Source of the DNA: CAYQDB01 sp964416195
GTDB lineage: Bacteria; Zixibacteria; MSB-5A5; GN15; FEB-12
Assembly: GCA_964416195.1 (NCBI GenBank)
Contig: CAYQDB010000009.1
Coordinates: 66,335 to 130,334, forward strand
Reading direction: 5' to 3'
Length of the DNA: 64,000 nt
This document shows, in pieces, positions 25,888 to 34,105 of this stretch. Both the position numbers and the translations under genes were made by a program. Numbering within the stretch: position 1 is the stretch's first letter; each line of letters opens with the position of its first letter. Below the pieces are notes generated by a model. It did no database searches and was not told the DNA's origin. It worked only from the letters and a program-made list of their open reading frames with translations.

Positions 25888-26853
25888 TTGGAGTTCAATA
25901 AGGACATCCTCAAGATAGACGCCAAAAGTGTCGCCGAGCGGCTCAGCAGGACAATAGCCTATCAGATCACGAATACGCTCAAAAAGCGCGGCGCGGTGGT
26001 GGGTATCTCTGGTGGGATCGACTCGTCGGTAGTGCTGGCTTTGTGCGTCAAAGCGCTGGGTTCCGACAAGGTTCTCGGCGTGATGATGCCGGAGAAGGAC
26101 TCATCGCAGGAGAGCAAAATCCTGGCTCTGGAGCTGGCTGAAAAATTCGGAGTGGAGACAGTGACCGAGGATATCACCGGTGGGCTGGAGGGTATGGGTT
26201 GTTATGCGAGACGCGACGAAGCTATCAGGAAAGTATTCCCGGAATACGACTCAAGCTACAAGTGCAAGATAACTATACCAACCAATATCCTTGACAAGGA
26301 CTCCTTCAATTTCTTCACACTGACAATTGAGGACGAAGCGGGTAACTCCGAGACAAAGCGGATGCCTGTATCCGTTTACCTGCAGGTAGTGGCAGCCTCC
26401 AATCTGAAGCAGCGGCTACGTATGACTACTCTTTACTACCATGCGGAGAAGCGCAACTGGGCAGTGGTCGGTACCGGTAATAAAGATGAGCACAGCCAGG
26501 GATTCTTCGTCAAGTATGGTGACGGCGGGACGGACCTCAAACCAATCGCTCATCTGTTCAAGGTTCAGGTCTATAAACTGGCTGAGTATCTGGGCATCCC
26601 GGACGAGATAATCAAGCGCACACCGACAACTGACACCTACAGCGCCGAGGTGACCCAGGAAGAGTTCTTTTTCGGGCTTGACTTCTATGTCATGGACATG
26701 CTCTGGTATGCCATGGAGCACAGTGTCCCTCCTACAGAGGCTGCCAAGGTGCTGAACCTGACAACCGAACAGGTTGAGCGGGGATATGCCAACATCAAGC
26801 GGAAGATCGAAGCCACTGAGTACCTGCGCATGAATCCGCTGGAGTTTGAGTAG
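25888..26853 (+). CDS. nadE: NAD+ synthase, ammonia-type
   Basis: NadE converts deamido-NAD to NAD with ATP and ammonia. The ATP-pyrophosphatase loop is VVGISGGIDSSVVLALCVKA; other features are GVMMPEKDSS, LRMTTLYYHAEKRNWAVVGT followed by GNKDEHSQGFFVKYGDGGTD, and HLFKVQVYKLAEYLGIP. Length (321) is slightly longer than minimal NadE because of an insert of about 35 residues between the GITGG-like ITGGLEGMGCY region and LQVVAASN. There is no glutaminase domain. The start is a TTG at 25888 with AGGGG about 10 bases upstream; no in-frame ATG lies near the N-terminus, and the out-of-frame ATG at 25883 soon stops. Confidence 0.92.
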   Translation: MEFNKDILKIDAKSVAERLSRTIAYQITNTLKKRGAVVGISGGIDSSVVLALCVKALGSDKVLGVMMPEKDSSQESKILALELAEKFGVETVTEDITGGLEGMGCYARRDEAIRKVFPEYDSSYKCKITIPTNILDKDSFNFFTLTIEDEAGNSETKRMPVSVYLQVVAASNLKQRLRMTTLYYHAEKRNWAVVGTGNKDEHSQGFFVKYGDGGTDLKPIAHLFKVQVYKLAEYLGIPDEIIKRTPTTDTYSAEVTQEEFFFGLDFYVMDMLWYAMEHSVPPTEAAKVLNLTTEQVERGYANIKRKIEATEYLRMNPLEFE

Positions 26854-27074
26854 GAGGAGGCCGGCAGAGTGAAAACAGTATGCTACCTTACAAGTTCCGT
26901 TTATAAAGCTCCCATCATTACCAACTTCCTTAAATTACAAATAGATACATAATTATATTTTAGCATTTTTAGAATTATTGTCAGCTCTTGTCTCTCAATG
27001 CTAATAGAATGTTTGTTAATTCCGATGAGAGAATAACAGTTACTTAAAAAAACATTTCAAAAGGAGGGGCAATT

Positions 27075-28517
27075 ATGAAGATATTAGTAATTGGCCTTTG
27101 GCTGGCGTTATCAATCCTGCTCTTCGTTTCCTGTTCCAATGATGGCACGCCGACTACGGGAGGAACAGGTGACAACCCAGTTACAAGTGAACCGGTAGCG
27201 CTCACAGGCATCCTCAACCATCTGGCTGGTCCGCTTGGGTCGCCGGTCAGCTTTTCTCCTGAGGCAGTAATCTCTGATTACAAGATCATCGCCCAGGCGT
27301 TGGGGACCAAACGAATCTACGTTATCACGACCGCATCGGACGGGAGTTTTGAGTTTACTGTGCCTGCTGATGATTCCTACACCTTCCACATTCTGGATGA
27401 AGCCTATCATTATGTGGCGCCCATAGTAATGGCTGAGTATGATCCGGACACTTCCGAGGTCCCGGAAGCAGTTGAGGTTGATACCAACGATGTCGATCTC
27501 GGTAACATCGTTGTCAGCGGCAGCGATCACGTGGCGGTGCTGGCCTTTGATGATCAAATCGTCATCGATTCTACTATGATTGCCACGGCTATCAACGGCA
27601 TTCCTGTTGGCGCCGGCGATCAGGGTACCTCTACCGGAGGCAAGACCGGTTCAACTCTCGACCAGGATGGCGACGGCGTCATCGACATAATGGATTCGGA
27701 TGATGATGGAGATGGTATCCTTGACGAGTTTGATACTAACTGGCATAAAGAAGAAGCGCTCAGTACGGCGGTAGACGGTATAGGTTTATTCATAAACTTC
27801 AACAACCATCTCGATTCGCTGGGCAATCTCCCGTCCATACCCGATGATGGGCTTTATATCATAACTATTGACGTCCGCATTGACTCCGGTTACGAAGACA
27901 AGATTGTGGACATCGTGGTAGCCGGTCCGACCTACCTCGACCAGTTCCTCATTGAACCGGAGGGCAGTTTGGCGACTAACTGGGAAACATACAACCAGAA
28001 GATTCTACTGGAAGACTATTGCGTTGCTTTCTCAGACAAGCGATATGGTGCCTTTCTTAGGGGTATCTCCACCGCCCACATCTGGCAGGTCGTCAGCCCG
28101 GGCGATGTCTGGCTGTTTGAGATTACCTATGATGACGGCGGAACCGAATACACGGAATTGCTGGCAAGGAAAATCAATTTTCTTTTTGAAGAGACGCCAA
28201 GCAATGTGACCATCAATGATTCAGTCTGGACTCAAAACCGGATGACTGGTCTTCCGGATACAGTTGTGATACGGTGGGATATTATCGCCTCGCTGCCGGG
28301 GATGTACTACAAGGTGGAGGGCTGGCCAATTGTCAGTGGACATGAGTATGGTGACATGTTCCAGCTCGCGGCCGGTATAGACGGTGATTCGGTGGTGTTT
28401 GTGTTTGAAGATACGGTTGAAGCCGGAGACACAATAGAGGGATATAGTATTGATGTGGTTGCCTCTAACCCGAATAACGATAACGCCAAAACCCGCGGTG
28501 GTCATATAGCAAGATAG
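27075..28517 (+). CDS. Lipoprotein with calcium-binding TSP3-like repeat
   Basis: The signal MKILVIGLWLALSILLFVSC predicts a lipoprotein. Residues 195-220 hold the acidic repeat DQDGDGVIDIMDSDDDGDGI, a calcium-binding thrombospondin type-3-like motif. An N-terminal region (residues 45-150) looks like a carboxypeptidase-regulatory or prealbumin fold and the C-terminal 230 residues contain beta-sandwich-like strands (VVIRWDIIASLPGMYYKVEG). Function is unknown; such proteins often sit on the surface. AAGGAGG lies 7-8 bases before the ATG. It ends 71 bases before the IS110-type transposase, which is convergent. Confidence 0.75.
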   Translation: MKILVIGLWLALSILLFVSCSNDGTPTTGGTGDNPVTSEPVALTGILNHLAGPLGSPVSFSPEAVISDYKIIAQALGTKRIYVITTASDGSFEFTVPADDSYTFHILDEAYHYVAPIVMAEYDPDTSEVPEAVEVDTNDVDLGNIVVSGSDHVAVLAFDDQIVIDSTMIATAINGIPVGAGDQGTSTGGKTGSTLDQDGDGVIDIMDSDDDGDGILDEFDTNWHKEEALSTAVDGIGLFINFNNHLDSLGNLPSIPDDGLYIITIDVRIDSGYEDKIVDIVVAGPTYLDQFLIEPEGSLATNWETYNQKILLEDYCVAFSDKRYGAFLRGISTAHIWQVVSPGDVWLFEITYDDGGTEYTELLARKINFLFEETPSNVTINDSVWTQNRMTGLPDTVVIRWDIIASLPGMYYKVEGWPIVSGHEYGDMFQLAAGIDGDSVVFVFEDTVEAGDTIEGYSIDVVASNPNNDNAKTRGGHIAR

Positions 28518-28588
28518 ACTTTTTTTACCTTTTACAGATGTTCCGACTGCCTGCGGAATGAGATCAAGTAAGTGGTAGATACCGTCTT

Positions 28589-29551
28589 TCAAGTCAAGGG
28601 CAAAAGTTCCGGATTGAATGGCTTTTTGTTAATAAGCATAGACCTAATAATCAACAGTAGTTTTCTCATACAGGCCACAAGAGCGACCATTTTCGGTTTG
28701 CCCATTTGCAGCAGATGCTCGTAGAATTGCTTCAGCACCGGGTTGTGTACAATCCCCACCAGAGTAGGCATGTACGGGGCCGATCGCAATCGTCGGTCGC
28801 CCTGTTTGGCCAAGCGACTTTTGCCTCTTGCCGATGTTCCCGATTGATGGTGACATGAGGCCAGGCCAGCGTGAGCGGTAAGCTCTTTGCGGTTTCGTTC
28901 GGTGAGGGCGTTTCCGCCGTAAGCTAGGACTTTAACGGCTGACAGATGGGCAATACCGGTGATGGTAACTAACCCGCCTGAGGCGGGCTCTTTGAGTTCC
29001 TTGTCAGTTCTGCACAGAAGGGTAATAGCTTCTTCGACCTTCGTCAGCTGTTGTGTCAGAGACCGTACGATGGCCCGCTGGGCCTTCTTGACAGCCTCAG
29101 GGACATCTGGTGTATACTCCTGAGCGTGGCGTCGATTAGCCCATTGCCGCAGATCAGCTCGAATAGCATCGGCCTGAACCACCAGCTGGTACAACTGCCG
29201 CAGTGGCTTCGATTCAGGTGACCAAATCGGCAGTCGCTGACTCTGGGCAAAACTGAGAATGACTCGGGCATCAACCTGGTCAGTCTTTTTCTTCGTCCGT
29301 ATCACCGCCTTGGCATGGCGAGCATCGATAATGATCGCCTCGTGACCAAGCTCCTCCAGAAGCTGACAGGCCCACTCCGCCAAAGGACACGCTTCCACAA
29401 CGACCCGCATCATATCAGCCCGGCCAAAGGCTCGCTCAAAACACTTCTCATCTGTTGGTATCTCAGCCTCAGCAATGAGTTTCCCTTTCTCGTCCACAAT
29501 GCAAAAAACACTTGACTTGACACCTAAATCAAGACCACAATAGGTGTTCAT
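28589..29551 (-). CDS. IS110 family transposase
   Basis: A complete 320-residue recombinase of the DEDD type. The N-terminal catalytic domain opens with YCGLDLGVKSSVFCIVDEKG (first Asp) and carries VVVEACPLAEWACQLLEELG (Glu) and KKTDQVDARVILSFAQSQRL (two Asp). The C-terminal transposase_20 domain is GGLVTITGIAHLSAVKVLAY, ELTAHAGLASCHHQSGTSAR and GDRRLRSAPYMPTLVGIVHN, with the conserved Ser of the serine-recombinase-like site. No frameshift or stop interrupts it, so it may be active. IS110 transposases use a bridge RNA, for which the upstream flank is a candidate. Confidence 0.93.
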   Translation of the reverse strand: MNTYCGLDLGVKSSVFCIVDEKGKLIAEAEIPTDEKCFERAFGRADMMRVVVEACPLAEWACQLLEELGHEAIIIDARHAKAVIRTKKKTDQVDARVILSFAQSQRLPIWSPESKPLRQLYQLVVQADAIRADLRQWANRRHAQEYTPDVPEAVKKAQRAIVRSLTQQLTKVEEAITLLCRTDKELKEPASGGLVTITGIAHLSAVKVLAYGGNALTERNRKELTAHAGLASCHHQSGTSARGKSRLAKQGDRRLRSAPYMPTLVGIVHNPVLKQFYEHLLQMGKPKMVALVACMRKLLLIIRSMLINKKPFNPELLPLT

Positions 29552-29555
29552 AACG

Positions 29556-29612
29556 GTCTCCTTTCATGTTTGAGGCACTTCATTGTGACCTCGATTCAAC
29601 ATGATAGGAGAC
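29556..29612 (-). ncRNA. Long hairpin 5' of the transposase, bridge-RNA candidate
   Basis: A 15-bp inverted repeat with one mismatch (29556-29570 with 29598-29612, GTCTCCT..CATGTT arms) encloses a loop with a further GAGG-CAC / GTG-CCTC pairing. It lies just upstream of the transposase start, the position of bridge RNA in IS110-group elements. The remaining flank to 29853 shows no gene. The assignment is inference. Confidence 0.4.
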
Positions 29613-29853
29613 TCTTTCTTTAATGGCGCTACCATAAAAACTACCCGCTACACAGCCGGCGATTTATTCCAACTTGACATTCATTTTGTCACGCCACGAG
29701 TCGGCGTGACCTACTGTCTGATACCATGTAGTATAGAAGAATAGGGCAGAATTCTTTGTAGTTCTTTAGGTGTTCGTAGTAATGAGGGAGCAGAACCATT
29801 GCGGATGCTATGTTATGAGAACTAGGCGATGCAACAAAAGCCTGTGAAACAAT

Positions 29854-31902
29854 TCATTTGCGTTTCTGTATGGCAGATACACGCTCCTGGGCAACTCTCA
29901 ATATCAAACCTAACAGATCGGCATATCGGAGTCCTTTAAAGCCCGCCATCAGGTTAAGCTTGCCGTCCCAGCACCAACCTGGATTAGGGTTGACCTCAAG
30001 CAATTTGATCGTACCTTGTCTATCTGATCGAAAGTCGAAACGGGCATAGTCCCGGCAACCTAACCGCTCGAAGAGGACGTTGGAATAATCAACCAACTCG
30101 CGGAGTGTTTTGTCATCAAGGCTTGCTTCCTTGTAAGTGATCTGGTTCCACCAGGGTGAATCCGGAAGCCATTTGGATTCATACCCAAGGATACGAGGGA
30201 GGGCCGGATCCAGTCCGGAATAATCGACTTCAAGCGGAGGAAGAATCTCATAAGTCAGCCCTGGATTCCCAATGATGCTGACGGAATACTCCGGCCCCGT
30301 GAGAAACTCCTGGATCAGGATCGCACATGGGCCATAGGTATCCCGAAGCCAGTCGACGTAGCTCAAAATTTCGTTAGTGTTCTGGACCACGGCATTTTTG
30401 GTGATGCCAATACTACTATCGCCGAAGTTCGGTTTTATCATCGCGGGGAAGGAGGACGGCAGCGTTGCTACCGTGTCGTCGGGACCAATATAGGATTCCA
30501 TCGGGACGGGAATCTCCAGGGTTTGCGCGATACAAGTTACGAGGCTTTTGTTGTAGCATAACCCTAAGCAGGTCGGACCTGCGCCGGAGTAAGGGATGTT
30601 GAGCATTTCAAGTGTCGCCGGAACGTGCGATTCCAAAGAGGCGTCATTCTGGTATCCTTCATCACAGAGGTTGAACACGAATTCTGGTGGCTCGGACGCA
30701 AGGAGGCGCGTCAGGTTCTGGTGGTTGTCCAGATAAGAAAACTGGAACTCATCCAATTCTACCAGTGCGTCTTTCATTTTCTGGATCGTTTCTAGGTCCT
30801 CAGAATTGAATTGCCCCTCTCTCTTGATGGGATCAGGGAGGCTGGGGTCTCCCAACAGGACCGTTACCCGTGGAAAAGGTACCATGCTCGGCGCCACCCT
30901 GACGTGATTTGCCGGCATCTGGGCAGTCAGAACCAGGCGATGAGCCATCATCCCCAGGTCTTGTCCTCTCGTAGATTCTGATTCTATCGAACCATGAAAG
31001 TGGATCGAATGGTAGCCTACGGATTTCAGTAGTTCTGAGAGCTGACTCTTGGAATATAAACGCTCGGCGTAAAACTGGTCTGCGATGACTCCCTTCTCAG
31101 CATGAGTAATCACCTCGCGTGTGACAATCCTCTTCCCGTCCTTAGCCAAGGCCCGCTCGCGGCAGACAAAGTGGTTTTCATCGATCCATTCCCACGTACG
31201 CGGCTCGAAGTGATCTCGCATCCATTCCCCGTCGACCACATCCAGCACCAGGACACCATGCCGCGCAAGCATCTGCGACACATTTTTCAGAACGGCCTCG
31301 TCGTCGGACTGCTGTTCAAAATACCCGAAGGAATTTCCCATAAGCATCACACAGTGATATGAGTTCCCGCTGCGCCTGATCTTGCGGGCGTCACCCTCGT
31401 GGAAGGTGACATGGAGGCTTTCTGATTTTGCCCGTTTGCGCGCCAGCCGAATCAGATACCGCGAACGGTCTATACCCGTCACGTGGGTAAAGCCTCGCCG
31501 CGCGAGCTCTAAGGAATGACGTCCCTGGCCACAACAAAGGTCGAGAATATGATCGTTGGGTTCCGACGCCCCTATCTTGATAACCAGATCGACCTCCTGG
31601 CGGGTGTTCTCCGGGTTCTCAACTACATCTCCATCGGTTTTCAGGTAGAGAGAATTAAAGAGGTTTCGCCACCAGTCCGATGGTAGGTGCCGTTCCAAAT
31701 CCGACACCGGCCCCAGCGTTCTCTGAGAAGAGTTGTACCGCTTACTTGATCCCTTTCTTCTACTTACCATTTGCCCCTGCACTTGACCCGTGGCGGGCTC
31801 CCTTCCACGTTCGGCTGAGTCGGCTTTAGTCTGATCAGTGTCCGATGAGAGAAAGGATGCCACTTTATCATTCCCCTGAAAACGGGAATTTCTTTCTTTC
31901 AT
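29854..31902 (-). CDS. Methyltransferase fused to D-Ala-D-Ala ligase-like ATP-grasp
   Basis: A 682-residue two-domain protein. Residues 1-60 are polar and basic, probably disordered. Residues 85-325 are a class I SAM methyltransferase: NDHILDLCCGQGRHSLELAR (motif I), VTGIDRSRYLIRLARKRAK, VMLMGNSFGYFEQQSDDEAV and GVLVLDVVDGEWMRDHF. Residues 345-680 are an ATP-grasp ligase of the D-Ala-D-Ala ligase type: FVFNLCDEGYQND, IPYSGAGPTCLGLCYNKSLV, FPAMIKPNFGDSSIGITKNA, LIQEFLTGPEYSVSI, RFDFRSDRQGTIKLLEVNPN. The combination suggests ligation and methylation of a peptide or amino acid product. It follows the two ABC exporter genes on the same strand. The substrate is unknown. Confidence 0.85.
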   Translation of the reverse strand: MKERNSRFQGNDKVASFLSSDTDQTKADSAERGREPATGQVQGQMVSRRKGSSKRYNSSQRTLGPVSDLERHLPSDWWRNLFNSLYLKTDGDVVENPENTRQEVDLVIKIGASEPNDHILDLCCGQGRHSLELARRGFTHVTGIDRSRYLIRLARKRAKSESLHVTFHEGDARKIRRSGNSYHCVMLMGNSFGYFEQQSDDEAVLKNVSQMLARHGVLVLDVVDGEWMRDHFEPRTWEWIDENHFVCRERALAKDGKRIVTREVITHAEKGVIADQFYAERLYSKSQLSELLKSVGYHSIHFHGSIESESTRGQDLGMMAHRLVLTAQMPANHVRVAPSMVPFPRVTVLLGDPSLPDPIKREGQFNSEDLETIQKMKDALVELDEFQFSYLDNHQNLTRLLASEPPEFVFNLCDEGYQNDASLESHVPATLEMLNIPYSGAGPTCLGLCYNKSLVTCIAQTLEIPVPMESYIGPDDTVATLPSSFPAMIKPNFGDSSIGITKNAVVQNTNEILSYVDWLRDTYGPCAILIQEFLTGPEYSVSIIGNPGLTYEILPPLEVDYSGLDPALPRILGYESKWLPDSPWWNQITYKEASLDDKTLRELVDYSNVLFERLGCRDYARFDFRSDRQGTIKLLEVNPNPGWCWDGKLNLMAGFKGLRYADLLGLILRVAQERVSAIQKRK

Positions 31903-32305
31903 TTGATCTTCTCCGTCCGTCGGCCATTTACTGACCTACCAGTTACCTTTTAAGGATTCCCCTCCACGCGGAAATATATCATCTTGTGGGCCGACTACAA
32001 CGACAACCTCAGCCTTGCCCCACAGGTAACCGTAAAACTCTCCAGGATTGAGCGCGCCCTAAGTGACGGTGCCACACGAAAAGATGATGATTTTATTACC
32101 ATCAGAATATCGATATATCTTCATTTATATTAGTCATGAACCGACAGATGTCAACCGTTATTTCATGCTCTCTACAGTAAAATTAGAGCATCCTAATGTG
32201 ATAGCATCAAAAAAAACGCTTTCAGACTATCACGGCATATTCGCGATGCCTATCGAAAACCTCCGCAATACCATGGAAAACGATGTCCAGCAAGCGGGCA
32301 CACAA
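31903..32305. other. Spacer between ABC exporter and methyltransferase-ATP-grasp genes
   Basis: On the minus strand a TTGACA (32147-32152) with TATAAA- and TAATAT-like hexamers 16-19 bases later suggests a promoter for the downstream gene. A 40-codon open stretch without ATG (31936-32058 minus, ending GGESLKGNW) looks coding-like in composition but is only an observation. The plus-strand open frame 32063-32500 is not credible. Confidence 0.4.
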
Positions 32306-34105
32306 TCAGCTCACCTCCTCCTCCAGGTGGTAGCGTTTGTAGATTCGAGCGTAAAGGGTGTTTTGTTCAAACAGGTCGAAATGCCTTCCCGATTCGACTA
32401 TTTTTCCAGCATCAAGGACATAAATGGCATCAGCTCGCTCAAGAGCATCCGGGCGATGTGTGATCAGGATAGCCGTCATATCCGGCATGACTTCCTGTAA
32501 GCGATACCAGAGCGCGGCCTCAGTGTGGGAATCAAGAGCCGAAGTACAGTCATCAAGAATCAGAATCTTCGGCCTTCTAACCAACGCCCGGGCCAGCGCC
32601 AGACGTTGCTTCTGTCCGCCGGATATAGCCATCCCGCGTGTACCTATGGGGGTCTCGATCCCCTGTGGAAAGGTGGCGATTTCATCCCTTAGCTGCGAAA
32701 CCTCAATCGCCCACTCCAGCGCCGCCTCGCTGACGTTTTCCCGCCCGAACAGGATATTGTTTCGAACAGTATCACTGAACAGCGCCGGCTCCTGAGGCAC
32801 ATAGCCAATACTGCAGCGCAGGTCTTCGAGCTTGAACCGACGCAAATCATGACCGTCCAGCTTGATCATACCGCCGGTAGGGTCAACCAGACGTGGAATC
32901 ATGTTGACCAGCCAGGTTTTGCCGGAACCGACCTTGCCCACCAGCGCCACGGTTTGGCCTGCCTTGATGGTGAACGAGATGTCGTCAATAATTTTCCTGT
33001 CCGAACCCGGGAATGTAAACCTGACGTTTTCAAAGCTGAGGTTGCCCTTGATGGAACCGTCGCCGGCGACACTGCTGTCGTCAGAGACCATCGGTGACAT
33101 TTGCTCCAACTCCACGAGCCGATCAATGGAAACAGCCGACTGACGCGACTTCACCAAGAACTGGCCGATGTTGAACATCGGGAAAACCAGGTAAACCACG
33201 TAAAAGATGAAGGCCACCAGCTTCCCCAGGGATAGGTTGGCGTTGATGACCATGTAGCCGCCGGCCAACAGCACAATGATAACTCCGATTTGCCAGATGT
33301 ACACATACAGCGAGTCCACCACCGTACCCGCCTTGATGGCGAAAATCTCAGCGTCCCGTCGTTCGGTGACCGCCTTGTGGAACTTGGCCTTCTGGGCTTT
33401 TTCCTTGACGTATGATTTGACCACTCTTATGCCGGAGAAGCAGGCCTCCATCACATCGTTGAACGCCGAGATGCGCTTTTGGAGATGGTCGTACCGTTTA
33501 TCCAGAAGGGTTGCGCTTCTAAAGAATATCAGGATCAGGATCGGCAGAGGTCCGGCCGACCAGAGTGTCAATAACGGGTCGATGGTCAGCATCATGGCAA
33601 TCGTGAACGTCACCATCAGCAGCGCTTCATAAAGCCGGAAAATCCCGGAACAGGCAAACCAGGACAGCTTTTCGGCCACGTCATCGGTCATGCGCGTCAC
33701 CAGATCGCCGGTGCGGAAGCTATTGAAAAAATCCGGGCCTTTGCACGTGATGCCATCAAAGGCGTTCTGCCGAAACAACCACTCCAGGCGCAGGTTCATC
33801 CACGCCCGGTGCGACTGCACAAAGGCATAGAGAACGGCGGCTATGAACCCCACGCTGACAAGAGCCAGCATAAAGGTCGCCGGAGTCGAAAGACCCAGCT
33901 TGTGCCCGAATATGATCAGCCACAGGGCGGTGACATTAGTCGGAATTTCGCCGCTCTCGATGTAGTCAACAGCGAACTGAATCAGGCGCGGGATCGACAC
34001 CTGAAAAACAGTCTGTATTGGCGTGAAAACCAGAAGCACCGCCACGACGTATGGATACTTCCGATAATATCTCCAGAGCCATTGTATCTTCTTACGCATT
34101 GGCAA
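32306..34105 (-). CDS. ABC exporter half-transporter with degenerate Walker B glutamate
   Basis: A type IV exporter half of 599 residues: six membrane helices over residues 15-310 (VVAVLLVFTPIQTVFQV, LVSVGFIAAVLYAFV and others), then the ATPase with Walker A VGKVGSGKTWL, signature ISGGQKQRLALARAL, Walker B KILILDDCTSALD and H-loop ITHRPDA. The residue after the Walker B aspartate is Asp instead of the catalytic Glu, the usual mark of the non-catalytic site in heterodimeric exporters. It overlaps the upstream partner by 14 bases (34092-34105), so the two almost certainly form one heterodimer. The transported substrate is unknown; peptide, lipid and drug are all possible. Confidence 0.9.
   Translation of the reverse strand: MPMRKKIQWLWRYYRKYPYVVAVLLVFTPIQTVFQVSIPRLIQFAVDYIESGEIPTNVTALWLIIFGHKLGLSTPATFMLALVSVGFIAAVLYAFVQSHRAWMNLRLEWLFRQNAFDGITCKGPDFFNSFRTGDLVTRMTDDVAEKLSWFACSGIFRLYEALLMVTFTIAMMLTIDPLLTLWSAGPLPILILIFFRSATLLDKRYDHLQKRISAFNDVMEACFSGIRVVKSYVKEKAQKAKFHKAVTERRDAEIFAIKAGTVVDSLYVYIWQIGVIIVLLAGGYMVINANLSLGKLVAFIFYVVYLVFPMFNIGQFLVKSRQSAVSIDRLVELEQMSPMVSDDSSVAGDGSIKGNLSFENVRFTFPGSDRKIIDDISFTIKAGQTVALVGKVGSGKTWLVNMIPRLVDPTGGMIKLDGHDLRRFKLEDLRCSIGYVPQEPALFSDTVRNNILFGRENVSEAALEWAIEVSQLRDEIATFPQGIETPIGTRGMAISGGQKQRLALARALVRRPKILILDDCTSALDSHTEAALWYRLQEVMPDMTAILITHRPDALERADAIYVLDAGKIVESGRHFDLFEQNTLYARIYKRYHLEEEVS

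Larger units (their letters stand above)
28589..29612 (-). mobile_element. IS110-family insertion element (ends not resolved)
   Basis: The element is called from an intact IS110-type transposase plus a structured 5' flank (29556-29612). IS110 elements usually lack terminal inverted repeats and target duplications, and I cannot place either end; the flanks may extend to about 28520 and about 29750. No second copy is in this window. Confidence 0.6.

Noticed and set aside
32063..32500. Plus-strand 145-codon open frame
   Set aside because: Half of it is antisense to the ABC exporter ATPase and the rest has no protein-like composition or homology pattern.
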